Of a stretch of DNA of 44,612 nt, positions 34,598 through 43,802 are shown piece by piece. The position numbers and the translations under genes are program-made. Within the stretch, counting starts at the first letter, position 1. Every line of letters starts with the position of its first letter. The notes below the pieces were generated by a model that made no database searches, had not been told where the DNA came from, and was given only the letters and a program-made list of their open reading frames with translations. This DNA comes from Sulfopaludibacter sp035551455 (GTDB lineage Bacteria; Acidobacteriota; Terriglobia; Bryobacterales; Bryobacteraceae): assembly GCA_035551455.1 (NCBI GenBank), contig DASZMZ010000202.1, positions 1 through 44,612 of the forward strand, given 5' to 3'.

Positions 34598-35147
34598 CGC
34601 AGTTCGCCAGGGCCGGCTCTCGAGGACGCACCGGAGAACCTCCGGCAATGCGCTGATTGAGTTTGCCCTGGTGATCCCGCTGCTGTTTCTACTGATCGCA
34701 AATGTGGTGAATTTTGGCGGCATGCTGAACGCATGGATCACGGTGACGCACGCCGCGAAGAATGGCGCGCAATACCTGATGATGGGAGGTTCTACGCTGG
34801 GCGCGACTTCGGCCACCAAAGCGCAAGTCGCCGCCCTGGTAGCCGCGGACTTGAAGAATCTACCGAATAGCGCCACTGCCGGCACCGTCATCGTGTGCAC
34901 AAACAATAACGGCTCGATCAGTAGCACGTTTACGAATGCCGGAGGCAGTGCGGCGTGCAGCAGCGTGACGGGTGCGATTAATCCCTCCGACCCGGAGCCG
35001 ACACTGTACATTGTGGGCGCGGTCGATGTCACCTACACCTATACTCCCATCGTCAGCCTGTTCACAGTTTTCGGCTTTACCCTCACAATTCCCCCTACGA
35101 CGATTCATCGGCAATGCGTCATGCGTCTGGGAGGATCGCCGTCATGA
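34587..35147 (+). CDS. tadE: TadE-type pseudopilin
   Basis: A 186-residue minor pilin-like protein. Its positively charged leader ends Gly20|Asn21, followed by ALIEFALVIPLLFLL with Glu25 at +5, the class III prepilin motif that CpaA cleaves. A single hydrophobic helix and a Ser/Thr/Asn/Gly-rich outer domain follow, with three cysteines. TadE proteins are needed for Flp assembly, probably at the fibre base or tip. The start overlaps the DUF192 gene and the stop overlaps the next pseudopilin as ATGA. Confidence 0.86.
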   Translation: MQSSAVRQGRLSRTHRRTSGNALIEFALVIPLLFLLIANVVNFGGMLNAWITVTHAAKNGAQYLMMGGSTLGATSATKAQVAALVAADLKNLPNSATAGTVIVCTNNNGSISSTFTNAGGSAACSSVTGAINPSDPEPTLYIVGAVDVTYTYTPIVSLFTVFGFTLTIPPTTIHRQCVMRLGGSPS

Positions 35148-35566
35148 GGATGATTAGGAGAACGGGACGGCGCCAGGCGCAATGCGGCGCCGCAATGATC
35201 GAATTTGCCATTACGGGAATCGCCTTGATGCTGCTGATGTTGGGCTGCATCGAATTGGACCGGCTGGTTCTGGTTCGCACCAGCATGGCCAACGCCGCCG
35301 AAGAAGGCGTGCGCTATGCCAGCGTGCAAGCCGCGCAGGATATTACCGGCGTTCAGACCACTGTGAAGAACTACGCCACCGGAGTCAACACCAGCGCCAT
35401 GACAGTCACCGTGACTTATTCCGCTGGGGACAATGGGCAAACCGCGGGCAACCCGGGCAGCAAGGTAAAGGTACAAGCCACCTATGCCTACGACCCGCTG
35501 GTTGCCACGATTCTGCCGAGTGGTTTGACCGTCACTGCAGTGGCCCAAGGAATTATTGTTTATTAG
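35144..35566 (+). CDS. tadF: Second TadE/TadF-type pseudopilin
   Basis: A 140-residue protein started at ATG 35144, which overlaps the tadE stop as ATGA and follows GGAGG; an ATG at 35114 would overlap tadE more and lacks a ribosome site. The class III motif is Gly15|AAMIEF with Glu20 at +5. A hydrophobic helix and a Gly/Thr-rich beta domain of about 90 residues follow. It is probably the TadF partner of TadE, although TadE and TadF are hard to tell apart by sequence. Confidence 0.83.
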   Translation: MRMIRRTGRRQAQCGAAMIEFAITGIALMLLMLGCIELDRLVLVRTSMANAAEEGVRYASVQAAQDITGVQTTVKNYATGVNTSAMTVTVTYSAGDNGQTAGNPGSKVKVQATYAYDPLVATILPSGLTVTAVAQGIIVY

Positions 35567-35576
35567 GAGTCGTCGT

Positions 35577-37076
35577 ATGCGGAGAAACCTGTCACAGTTT
35601 TCGCGGACCTCCCGGCGCAGGCGAGAGAGCGGGCAATCCCTTGTTCTAGTGGTAGTGGCAGTCGGACTGGTTCTGGCCGGAGGCATGGGCCTGGCAGTCG
35701 ATACGTCGCAGCTATACGGACACCGGCAAATGGCGCAGGCGGCGGCGGATGCAGCTGCGCAAGGCGGCATTCTCAGCATTTTCGCCCGCACCAACACGAC
35801 GGGGAGCATCTTTGGAACCTCGACCTACACGTGTGGCACAAGTTCCGCAACTACTCCCTGCCAGTTTGCTTACAAGAACGGCGTGGGCTCCACCAGTTCC
35901 GACGTGGTTTCGGTGGATTTTCCAACCTCCGTCGCCGGCGTCACGCTGTCGCCGAATTATAATCCCGCGGCCATTCACGTCCTGGTGAGTCGCACCGTAG
36001 CAGCGACATTCATGAAGATGCTGGGAGCGGGCAACACGACGGTGAAGGCGGCGGCCACTGCGGCGATCACCCAAACGAACGCCGTGGTTCCCATTGGCGT
36101 GATGCACCCTACCGCTTCCGGTTCGCTATCGCTGGGGGGCAGCTCGTCCATCACGATTTGCGGCGGTTCGCAGTTGTCTCTGGAGGTGAACTCCAGTAGC
36201 CGTACGGCCCTGAGCAACGGTGGCACGATCAATCTCTCGCAAGCAGCGCCTTGCAGCCCAACCGGAACTGGAACAGATCTAGGTGTGTTTGGCGGACCGG
36301 CTGGGCCGAATCCGGCGGATTCCACGGTTTTACCCTCGGGACTCACTGGCGGCAGCACTTCCCATTACTTGCAGCCGAATTTGCCGGTGTCCGATCCGCT
36401 GAAGAGCATCTCCGCGCCGACAAAGCCCGCTACGGCTGGAACGAAGGTTAGCGTAGCGAAAGGAACTCCCGATTGTCCAGCCAGTCTCGATCAGTCCTGC
36501 ACCATCTATTATCCCGGTGACTGGAGTGGCGGCATCGATGTCAAGGGCGAGACCGCTATATTCCAACCGGGACTCTACTATATTGACTCCAAAGGATTCG
36601 CCTTCGATTCAAACTCCGCTTCGGTGATGTGCTCCGCGACTTGCGTGACTTCCGGCCCTTTAGCCGACACCACGTCGGGCTGCTGTACCACAAGTAAGGG
36701 CATGCTGGTTTATTTGGACACCAGCGGCGGAGCCCTGAGCGTAGGCGCGAACGCCGGGAAAAAGGATCCGATCATCCTGCTTGGTTCCGACAAAAGCGGC
36801 ACCTACAAGGGGATTCTCTTCTTCGCATCTCACAGTAACGGCTCAAGCCATAGTTTCGGCGGTGGAGGAGCGACAACCGTGACAGGCACACTTTATCTGA
36901 CGAACTCGGCGCTTCATACTCAATCGCTATCTCTGGGCGGCGGTTCCGGCAGCAACACCACGATCATCGGCCAGATCATTACAGATCAGCTATCCCTTTC
37001 GGGCAATTCCGCCATCACTATGACTCTGGACGCTAGCAGCACGTTCCCGGTAGACAGGGTCAGTCTGGTGAAATAG
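35577..37076 (+). CDS. tadG: TadG-like pilus protein
   Basis: A 499-residue protein from ATG 35577 (AGGAG 8 bases upstream; a TTG at 35556 is less likely). The N-terminal helix SLVLVVVAVGLVLAGGMGLAVD and DTSQLYGHRQMAQAAADAAAQGG match the TadG/DUF2134 group; no Glu occupies +5 of a prepilin site, as is normal for TadG. The large remainder is Gly/Ser/Thr-rich with CSATC, GCC and CTIYYPGDWSGGID, suggesting an extracytoplasmic beta-rich domain. TadG helps anchor or present the Flp fibre. It closes this transcription run; 159 bp precede cpaB. Confidence 0.83.
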   Translation: MRRNLSQFSRTSRRRRESGQSLVLVVVAVGLVLAGGMGLAVDTSQLYGHRQMAQAAADAAAQGGILSIFARTNTTGSIFGTSTYTCGTSSATTPCQFAYKNGVGSTSSDVVSVDFPTSVAGVTLSPNYNPAAIHVLVSRTVAATFMKMLGAGNTTVKAAATAAITQTNAVVPIGVMHPTASGSLSLGGSSSITICGGSQLSLEVNSSSRTALSNGGTINLSQAAPCSPTGTGTDLGVFGGPAGPNPADSTVLPSGLTGGSTSHYLQPNLPVSDPLKSISAPTKPATAGTKVSVAKGTPDCPASLDQSCTIYYPGDWSGGIDVKGETAIFQPGLYYIDSKGFAFDSNSASVMCSATCVTSGPLADTTSGCCTTSKGMLVYLDTSGGALSVGANAGKKDPIILLGSDKSGTYKGILFFASHSNGSSHSFGGGGATTVTGTLYLTNSALHTQSLSLGGGSGSNTTIIGQIITDQLSLSGNSAITMTLDASSTFPVDRVSLVK

Positions 37077-37140
37077 ATGTGCTTTATGGACAATATCTCC
37101 CATTTCCACCGTTCTTGAACATGTGTACAATGGATCACGG

Positions 37141-37168
37141 TTGATATTGAAGACTGTATTTATACAAG
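37141..37168 (+). promoter_or_regulatory. Possible vegetative promoter before cpaB
   Basis: TTGATA (37141-37146) and TACAAG (37163-37168) with a 16-bp spacer lie in the only AT-rich gap inside the tad locus. They would drive cpaB-cpaC and the TonB-like gene separately. CTGCGC/GCGCAG between this and the ATG may form a 6-bp stem. It is weak in the -10. Confidence 0.35.
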
Positions 37169-37235
37169 AAGATAGGATTAAAAACCTGCGCTTCACGGTT
37201 TATTTAAAGTTGCGCAGTCTGCGGTAGAGGTATTC

Positions 37236-38141
37236 ATGAATCAACGGGTTTCAGTAATCCTGGTGGTGGCGCTGGTAATTTCGGCGGCTGCGACGTATGG
37301 CGTGTATCGCATTATCGCGGCGAGAGCGAGCGACCGGACAACCATTCCGACCGTTCACATCGTACAGGCGGCAAGAACGCTGGATGTGGGAACGATTGTG
37401 AAGGACGACGATCTGAAGTTGGGGTTGTGGGCAGGAACGGTTCCCCCCGGCTTAGCAGTCAAAAAGGATGGCCTGATTGGCCGCGGAGTTCTTTCGCAGA
37501 TTTACGAAGGCGAAGCCGTGATGGACAGCCGGCTGGCTCCTCCCGGGGGCGGCGGCGGTTTGGCAGCCACCATCCCGAATGGAATGCGCGCGGTTGCCGT
37601 TCGCGTGAATGACGTAGCCGGTGTCGCGGGCTTTGTGGGTCCGGGAACCAAGGTGGATATCGTGTTGTCGGGCAATCCTCCCGGAATCGTCAATGCCAGC
37701 GGACAGCAGGCCCGAACGATTCTGCAGAATATCCAGGTGCTCTCAGCGGGCCAGAATTACAAAACCGATGCCGAAGGCAAACCGGTGGTAGTGCCCGTGG
37801 TCAATCTGCTGGTCACGCCCGACCAGGCGGAAGTGCTGAGCCTGGTGAACAACGGCAACGACGCCCATATTCAATTGGTGCTGCGCAACCCGCTGGATAG
37901 CCAGGAAGCCAAGACGTCGGGTACGGCCATGGCGAATTTGTTCGGCTCGCCGCCGAGGGTACTGCCGGTGGCGGCTTCAAGCGACATGGCGGTACGTACG
38001 GTGATTCGAAAACCAAAGCCGGAAATGATGGAACACATGGAGCCTCCCCCGCCCCCGCCTCCACCTATTTCGATTGAAATTTTCAATGGGGCTAAACAGA
38101 GCGAAGCCAAGTTCGCTCGCACGCTCGAGGTAAAACAGTGA
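37236..38141 (+). CDS. cpaB: Tad pilus assembly protein CpaB/RcpC
   Basis: A 301-residue periplasmic protein anchored by an N-terminal helix (about 6-27). A SAF domain (about 42-110: IVQAARTLDVGTIVKDDDL and GRGVLSQIYEGEAV) is followed by the RcpC-type domain (GMRAVAVRVNDVAGVAGFVGPGTKVDIVLSG) and a proline-rich C-terminal segment (EPPPPPPPPISIEIF). CpaB stabilises the outer-membrane secretin. AGAGG is the ribosome site. Its stop overlaps the secretin start as GTGA. Confidence 0.9.
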   Translation: MNQRVSVILVVALVISAAATYGVYRIIAARASDRTTIPTVHIVQAARTLDVGTIVKDDDLKLGLWAGTVPPGLAVKKDGLIGRGVLSQIYEGEAVMDSRLAPPGGGGGLAATIPNGMRAVAVRVNDVAGVAGFVGPGTKVDIVLSGNPPGIVNASGQQARTILQNIQVLSAGQNYKTDAEGKPVVVPVVNLLVTPDQAEVLSLVNNGNDAHIQLVLRNPLDSQEAKTSGTAMANLFGSPPRVLPVAASSDMAVRTVIRKPKPEMMEHMEPPPPPPPPISIEIFNGAKQSEAKFARTLEVKQ

Positions 38142-39715
38142 GATTGCACAAGGCAGGACGAAGCGCCGGAATCGCCGGTGGGGCACGATGGTTTGTGCCG
38201 GCCGCGTCCGCCGCGTTATTGGCGGTATTGGCGGCAGCGCCGCAACAGCCGGCGCAGAGCCCGCGGGAGATTGTGCTCACGGTGGGCAAGTCTCTGGTGG
38301 TCAATAGCGCCGCGACGATTGAGCGCGTAGCCGTGGGATACGGCGATTTGGCCGAAGCACGCGTGGTGGGGCCCAAAGAGATTCTGCTGGATGGGAAAGC
38401 TGCCGGCGAGACCAGCCTGATTATCTGGCAGGTGGGCGGCAATAAACTCTTCTTCGATGTGGTGGTGCGGCCCAATTCGACGGCGCAGCGCACCAAACTC
38501 GACGTGCTCCGCAAGCAACTGCAGGATCAACTGCCGGGCCAGAACATTCTGGCCACCATCGAGAATGACAATGTGTTTCTGACCGGCCGGGCGAAGGATC
38601 TAACCAGTTCGGACCGCGCCGCCATCATTGCATCCACGGCATCGGCCTCCGGCAAGGTGGTGAATCTGCTTTATGTGGACGTGCCGGACATGGAAACGCA
38701 GATCATGCTGAAGGTCCAGTTCGCCACCGTGGACCGCACGGTCAGTACGGAACTGGGACTGAATCTGATCAGCACAGGCGCTACGAATACGATTGGCCGC
38801 GTTACCACCGGCCAGTTCTCTCCGCCTTCCGTCACCCCGCCGACCGCCGCTACTCCGACTACCGTCACGCTCGGCGACGCGCTGAACTTCTTTCTGTTCC
38901 GGACGGACCTGAATCTGGGCGCCACGATCCGCGCGCTGCAGACGAAGGGGCTGGTAGAAATTCTGGCCGAGCCGGACGTTTTGGCGATTAACGGAAAGCC
39001 TGCCAGTTTCCTGGCGGGCGGCGAATTCCCGTATCCGATTTTGCAGGGCGGCGCCGGTGGTATCGGCACAGTCACCGTGGCATTCCGCGAGTACGGTATC
39101 CGGCTGAATTTTTTGCCCGTGATCACGCCGCGCGGGACCATTCGCCTGGACGTATCGCCGGAAGTCAGCGCACTGGACACTACGGCGGGTCTGACGATTC
39201 AGGGCTTCACCATTCCCGGCATCACCAGCCGCAAAGTACAAACGGAAATCGAATTGAAAAGCGGCCAGAGCTTCGCCATCTCCGGATTGTTGGACCGGAG
39301 GTTGACGGAGACGCTGCAGAAAGTCCCACTGCTTTCGTCGGTGCCGGTGCTCGGCAACCTGTTCAAATCCAAGTCTTATCAGAAACAGAATACGGAGCTA
39401 TTGGTGATCGTCACTCCGGAAATCGTCAAGCCGATTCCGGCAGGACAGCCGCTGCCGGCGATCGAACGGCCCTTGCCGCTTTGGGGTCCGACGGAGGTTC
39501 CAAGGACACCGGGAATCGGCGTTACGGGCGCGGGCGAACCGGCTCCATCGACCGCCACCATTCCCGTGGAGAAACTGCTGGAGAGTCTGAAGATCCAGAA
39601 CGATATGAAGATTCAGACTCCGGTGCAGATCAGTTCGTGGCCCAGTTCCCAGCCTATCGCGAACCCCACGGCCGCACCGCCGGCGGCACCCATTAAGCAA
39701 CAGCAACAGCCGTGA
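38138..39715 (+). CDS. cpaC: Tad outer-membrane secretin CpaC/RcpA
   Basis: A 525-residue secretin started at GTG 38138. It has a signal segment (about 20-40), an N-terminal pilus-secretin domain (SPREIVLTVGKSLVVN to LFFDVVV), a BON-like domain (QDQLPGQNILATIENDNVFLTG), and the secretin C-domain ending VPVLGNLFKSKSYQKQNTELLVIVTPEIV. It forms the pore through which the Flp fibre exits. The C-terminal 90 residues are Pro/Gln-rich and end in IKQQQQP. The TonB-like gene follows 13 bp later. Confidence 0.93.
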   Translation: MRLHKAGRSAGIAGGARWFVPAASAALLAVLAAAPQQPAQSPREIVLTVGKSLVVNSAATIERVAVGYGDLAEARVVGPKEILLDGKAAGETSLIIWQVGGNKLFFDVVVRPNSTAQRTKLDVLRKQLQDQLPGQNILATIENDNVFLTGRAKDLTSSDRAAIIASTASASGKVVNLLYVDVPDMETQIMLKVQFATVDRTVSTELGLNLISTGATNTIGRVTTGQFSPPSVTPPTAATPTTVTLGDALNFFLFRTDLNLGATIRALQTKGLVEILAEPDVLAINGKPASFLAGGEFPYPILQGGAGGIGTVTVAFREYGIRLNFLPVITPRGTIRLDVSPEVSALDTTAGLTIQGFTIPGITSRKVQTEIELKSGQSFAISGLLDRRLTETLQKVPLLSSVPVLGNLFKSKSYQKQNTELLVIVTPEIVKPIPAGQPLPAIERPLPLWGPTEVPRTPGIGVTGAGEPAPSTATIPVEKLLESLKIQNDMKIQTPVQISSWPSSQPIANPTAAPPAAPIKQQQQP

Positions 39716-39728
39716 TTTCGGTATCAGG

Positions 39729-41507
39729 ATGCGGATCCATCTCATTGTAAGGACCGACCCGCATCTCCGCACCGAGCCTGGACTCTTCCAAGCCTGCCAA
39801 CTGCCGGCGTGGAACGGGTTGCTGCCGATTCTGACTTCGCTGGCGGCGCACATGTTCGTGCTGCTTGCCCTGGCCACGGCCGCGCATCAGGCGGCGCTGC
39901 TGGCCGCCGGCCACCTGGACGTCACCAAATATCACGTGGAGTACATGAAGCTGCGGATTCCCGATCCGCTTTACTACAGGGCCAGTCTGCCGGCTGCAAA
40001 AGCGGCGCGGGCGGCGAAGTCCAGACCGGCGCCCGGCGGCGGGTCGACCGGCTCGGCGGCGGCGGGAGGGAACGCCACGGCGTCGCTGGGAAAGCCGGGC
40101 ATGCGGATCCCCAAGAATCTGGAATTGCCGCCGGTGGCAAAGTCGATTGCCGACGCGCCGCTGATTCTGCAGCCGCCTTCGAACCTGGAAGTTCCAGTCA
40201 CCGCGGTGGTGCCGCCGCTGGCCTTCTGGGCGCGGCAGGATGTGAATATTCCGAAGCCTCCGCCTCGGCCGTTTATCGCGCCCGGCCGGGTGGAAGCGCC
40301 CGCGCCTTCCCCCCAACTGGACGCGCCGCCGGTGCTGGCCGTGCCCAATCGGGAAATCAATACGAGCGATCTGAATATGACGGCGGCGGTGACGGTGGCG
40401 GCGCCAGTGCTTCCCGTCCCGAATGCCACCACCGCGCCGGTCCGGCTGCGTGACGCTGCTCCAGACCCGAAGGCCGGCGGCATCGAGCGGCAGCAGGGAG
40501 AGGCGGCGAACGTGATCGCGATCTCGCCCGCGCTGGTCCCTCCCGGCCAGGTGGTGACGATTCCCAAGGGCCAGCAGAATATTCCGGAGCTGGGAGATGG
40601 CGGCAGTCCGGGTGCGCGCACGCCGGCTCCAGGGGCTCCGCGGAATGCGCCGGTGCGGACGGAGCCGGTCCGTTCGACATCGGCGGACGCGTCCAAAAAC
40701 GGCACGCGTCCGGGGGCAGCGGCGGAGACTCCGGCGAAGAACGTCGGAACGGACCCCGCGTCGAAGAACCCGGCGAGCTCGGCGCGTTCAAATGGCGGCC
40801 GCGGAAATGCGGGCTCCAATGGACCAGCGTCCAATAGCGGCCGCGGCGAAGCGGCAGCGGCCAATGGATCAACGGCAAATGGATCGGCGGCAAATGGATC
40901 GGCGGCAAATGGTAGGAGCGATACGGCCACTCGCCCCGCGCCACCCAATGCCAGCAGCGGGCTGAGCGGAAGCCCCAATCCATCCACCGCCGCGGCCACT
41001 AGCGCAGCCACCAACACCGGATCCGACGCCGTGACCAGGATTCTGCATCCGGCCGGGGGCAATTTCGATGTGGTGATCATGCAGTCCGCCACGCGCGCCG
41101 ACCTGTCGGACGTCGGCAGCATTTTGACGGGCAATCCCGTGTATACGGTCTATTTGCCGGTGGGCGACACCAGGGAGTGGGTGATGGAGTATTGCGTCCC
41201 GGCGGCGGAGAACGCCAAGAATAATCCGTACGAAGTGTACGTCGGGGACGCCGCGCCTCTGGCAGCGCCCTACCCGATTGCGACGGTGATTCCGAATAGC
41301 ATCTTAGGCCAGGCCCATCGCGAGAATATTGTCTTCCACGGCTACCTGACGGTGAACGGCAGCTTCCGCAATATCGAGCCTCGCGACCAGAGCGCACTCT
41401 CGCACCAGATTGCTCCTCTGCTCACGCAGTGGAAGTTCCGGCCGGCGCTCAAGGACAAGGTTCCCGCCGAAATCGAGATACTGTTGGTTGTGCCGGCGCG
41501 GATTTAG
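39729..41507 (+). CDS. TonB-like protein with long Pro/Ala/Asn-rich linker, tad-linked
   Basis: A 592-residue protein. One membrane span lies at about 30-60 (LLPILTSLAAHMFVLLALATAAH), followed by about 350 residues of Pro/Ala/Gly/Asn-rich sequence with an NGSxANGSAANGSAANG tract. A C-terminal domain of about 100 residues (from VTRILHPAGGNF to VVPARI) ends YLTVNGSFRNI, SHQIAPLLTQWKFRPALKDKVP and EIEILLVVP, which is the TonB/TolA C-terminal pattern. Energy-transducing TonB proteins are usually near ExbBD; none is seen here. It may instead span the periplasm and touch the Tad secretin or outer membrane. The linker's codon use is extremely GC-rich. Confidence 0.72.
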   Translation: MRIHLIVRTDPHLRTEPGLFQACQLPAWNGLLPILTSLAAHMFVLLALATAAHQAALLAAGHLDVTKYHVEYMKLRIPDPLYYRASLPAAKAARAAKSRPAPGGGSTGSAAAGGNATASLGKPGMRIPKNLELPPVAKSIADAPLILQPPSNLEVPVTAVVPPLAFWARQDVNIPKPPPRPFIAPGRVEAPAPSPQLDAPPVLAVPNREINTSDLNMTAAVTVAAPVLPVPNATTAPVRLRDAAPDPKAGGIERQQGEAANVIAISPALVPPGQVVTIPKGQQNIPELGDGGSPGARTPAPGAPRNAPVRTEPVRSTSADASKNGTRPGAAAETPAKNVGTDPASKNPASSARSNGGRGNAGSNGPASNSGRGEAAAANGSTANGSAANGSAANGRSDTATRPAPPNASSGLSGSPNPSTAAATSAATNTGSDAVTRILHPAGGNFDVVIMQSATRADLSDVGSILTGNPVYTVYLPVGDTREWVMEYCVPAAENAKNNPYEVYVGDAAPLAAPYPIATVIPNSILGQAHRENIVFHGYLTVNGSFRNIEPRDQSALSHQIAPLLTQWKFRPALKDKVPAEIEILLVVPARI

Positions 41508-41569
41508 TCGCCGAGCTTCGAAACGACAAACCTCACGGTCAGGCCACTCATTCAGCGGGTGTGCCGCCC

Positions 41570-43003
41570 TCAGCTGCGCATACCCATTGGCTCCAGATGC
41601 TTCCAAACGGTATTTGCCAGTCGATGGCCGGGCGCCAGCGCCAGCGCGCGCTTTACGGTCGCACGGGCTTCGGCTTCGCGATTCGACAAATCGAGTTCGC
41701 GGGCCAGGTGCGCGAGGAAGGACGGGCTCCCTTGCCGGAGTTCCGCCAATGACTGGAGAGTAGCGAGCCGGGCATCATGCTCATGTAGACGGTCCCAGGC
41801 GAGAACCAGCAGGTTCAGCCCCCATTCGATGGCCGCTTCTCCTGCCGCCGGATTGAACAGCGCCTCGAGAGCGACTGTCTTGGCTTCCGCATTCCGCTGT
41901 TCCGTGAGAAGCACTTCCGCGCGGAAGAGTTGCGCCTGATGAGCGCCCGGCCGCAGCGACTCTGCCTCTGCGATGGCTTGTTCAGCGGCTGAGCGATCAC
42001 CCATGCGCAGATGCGCGAATGCCAGCAAGGTGAGCGCCTGCTCCGACCTTCTACCCGGAATCGACAGGCATCGGGCGGCGCAATCCAGCGCACCTTGAGG
42101 ATTCCCGTCGGTTAGGGCTTCCCAGCCGCGGACCATCAGAATCGACTCCACATCTTCCGTCGAAGACAGGTCGGATTCCGGGATTCCCGCATCCAGCAGT
42201 TGGCGGCGAATCTCCATTGCGTCATCCAGCGAACCATCGATCAGGCGTTTTCGATACAACATCTGGAGGAGCTTCGGCCGGTCTGCCTCGGACTCTCTCG
42301 CCATCCTGTTTCGCAACAAAGTCTCGGCCGTCGCCAGGGGGAACGAAGCCTCCGAGTAGTCGGTGTCGATTCCGGCCGGGCCAAACAAGCTCTTGAGAGG
42401 GATGAATGTGACGAGCTGATCCGCGTCGAGCGCCTCGGTCTGCTGCCAGACGCCGGGGCGGCTATCGAAGATGAGAGGCAGGCAATAATCGTGGGGAGAG
42501 CGAAACGATGCGAGAACGACGCGCGAGCGGCCGGGGATGAGAAACGGTCCGAAGGTCTTCAGGACAGCATTCGCCAATTCCCAACCACCGAGAACGTCGA
42601 CCACCAGAATCTCAATCGCTCCGCCAGCCCAGTCAGACTCGCAGAGGTCCGCCCGATGGACGTCCGCCCAGGGCAGGTAATCGCTTATTTCGCGCAGGGT
42701 GCAAGCCAGGAAATCTCCGCCTGGGGCCAAGTCCGAAGCTGCCAGGGCGGCCATGTAAGGCTCCCACTCGAAACGGTCGTAGGTTTGAATTTTCTCGGCG
42801 CGCCCGCGAATCCGCAAGCCTTCGGCCAGGGCCGCGGTTCCACCGCCCAGCCACGTGCCCAATTCCACGATGGCGCCCCAGCCCTCGTAACGGGCACTGG
42901 TCAGCCAGGTGAGGTACTGGCGAGCTTCGAGACTCAGAGTGGACTTAATCCTGGTGGCTTCCGCGGGGAGGACTACTTGCTTCCAAGGCACTTGAGAATC
43001 CAT
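41570..43003 (-). CDS. Methyltransferase-fold protein with TPR-like C-terminus
   Basis: A 477-residue protein. Residues about 45-70 (IVELGTWLGGGTAALAEGL) fit motif I of a Rossmann methyltransferase and ILVVDVLGGWELANAVLKTF follows at motif IV spacing, as in the Methyltransf_24 group. From about residue 240 the sequence is a series of helix pairs with Ala/Leu periodicity (AREALTDGNPQGALDCAARCL, LAFAHLRMGDRSAAEQAIAEAESL) typical of tetratricopeptide repeats. It lies 16 bp after the Wzt-like ATPase gene, so a role in capping or modifying the exported polysaccharide is plausible, but the substrate is unknown. Confidence 0.65.
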   Translation of the reverse strand: MDSQVPWKQVVLPAEATRIKSTLSLEARQYLTWLTSARYEGWGAIVELGTWLGGGTAALAEGLRIRGRAEKIQTYDRFEWEPYMAALAASDLAPGGDFLACTLREISDYLPWADVHRADLCESDWAGGAIEILVVDVLGGWELANAVLKTFGPFLIPGRSRVVLASFRSPHDYCLPLIFDSRPGVWQQTEALDADQLVTFIPLKSLFGPAGIDTDYSEASFPLATAETLLRNRMARESEADRPKLLQMLYRKRLIDGSLDDAMEIRRQLLDAGIPESDLSSTEDVESILMVRGWEALTDGNPQGALDCAARCLSIPGRRSEQALTLLAFAHLRMGDRSAAEQAIAEAESLRPGAHQAQLFRAEVLLTEQRNAEAKTVALEALFNPAAGEAAIEWGLNLLVLAWDRLHEHDARLATLQSLAELRQGSPSFLAHLARELDLSNREAEARATVKRALALAPGHRLANTVWKHLEPMGMRS

Positions 43004-43019
43004 CGGTACTCTGGCGGAT

Positions 43020-43802
43020 CTATCTCGCCACGATGACGCCGCCGTTCATCGGCGCCCACGTCTCGGAATCCGCATCGCTCAGGTATTTGGTAGCTACCGT
43101 GTCCACCGGTCCGAAAGCCGCCATTTTGCCGGCTCGCAACCAGAGGAACTGATCGCAGAACTTTTTCGCCCCTGTAACATCGTGTGTCACAACAATGATC
43201 GTGCAGCCCGTGGCTTTGATTTGAGCCAGACGGTCGAGACACTTGCGCTGGAAGGCGAGGTCGCCCACGGAGAGCACTTCATCGATCAGCAGGATGTCGG
43301 GAGAGGAATGGATCGCGATGGAGAAAGCCAGGCGCAATTGCATACCCGAACTGTACACACGAAGTGGATTATCGATGTAATCTTCGAGTTCGGCGAAGGC
43401 TACGATGGCATCGAACTTCTCCCGCACTCCCCGGCGGGTAAGACCGCCTACCACACCGCTGACCATGACATTTTCCCGTCCGGTCAATTCGGCATGAAAG
43501 CCGGTGCCGAGTCGTAACAGACCGTTCACGTTGCCGTTCACGGTGATTTTTCCCCGGTCCGGCCGTCCAACGCCGCCAATCAAACGAAGGAGAGTCGATT
43601 TACCCGCGCCGTTCCGTCCAATCACACCGAGAGTGCGGCCCGTGGCGATTTCAAACTCCACATCTTTCAGGCCCCAAAAGTATTCCGCTGGCGCCAGTTT
43701 GGAAAAGCCGCGAAACAGCGCCTCGTGGAGCGTCTGTGGCTGGTCGGCATGGTAGCGCCGAAACCTCTTGCATAGGTCGTACACGGAAACTGCAAGTGCC
43801 AT
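43020..43802 (-). CDS. Polysaccharide ABC-exporter ATPase (Wzt/TagH-like)
   Basis: A 260-residue ABC ATPase of the polysaccharide/polyol-phosphate export family. It has Walker A GRNGAGKST (62-70), a short Q-loop region (GRVPDRGKIT-like), the degenerate signature SSGMQ (151-155), Walker B ILLIDE (170-175) and a switch His in VVTHD. The GRTLGVIGRNGAGKSTLL and RLGTGFHAELTGRENV segments are characteristic of Wzt and TagH. The C-terminal carbohydrate-binding domain of some Wzt proteins is absent. Its ATG directly follows the permease stop (TAGATG). Confidence 0.92.
   Translation of the reverse strand: MALAVSVYDLCKRFRRYHADQPQTLHEALFRGFSKLAPAEYFWGLKDVEFEIATGRTLGVIGRNGAGKSTLLRLIGGVGRPDRGKITVNGNVNGLLRLGTGFHAELTGRENVMVSGVVGGLTRRGVREKFDAIVAFAELEDYIDNPLRVYSSGMQLRLAFSIAIHSSPDILLIDEVLSVGDLAFQRKCLDRLAQIKATGCTIIVVTHDVTGAKKFCDQFLWLRAGKMAAFGPVDTVATKYLSDADSETWAPMNGGVIVAR

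Noticed and set aside
37077..37235. RNA gene in the AT-rich gap before cpaB
   Set aside because: No cloverleaf or conserved RNA pattern; only a 6-bp stem and a weak promoter.
39974..41134. 386-codon minus-strand open frame opposite the TonB-like gene
   Set aside because: Produced by the extremely GC-rich linker; it has low-complexity composition and no start context.
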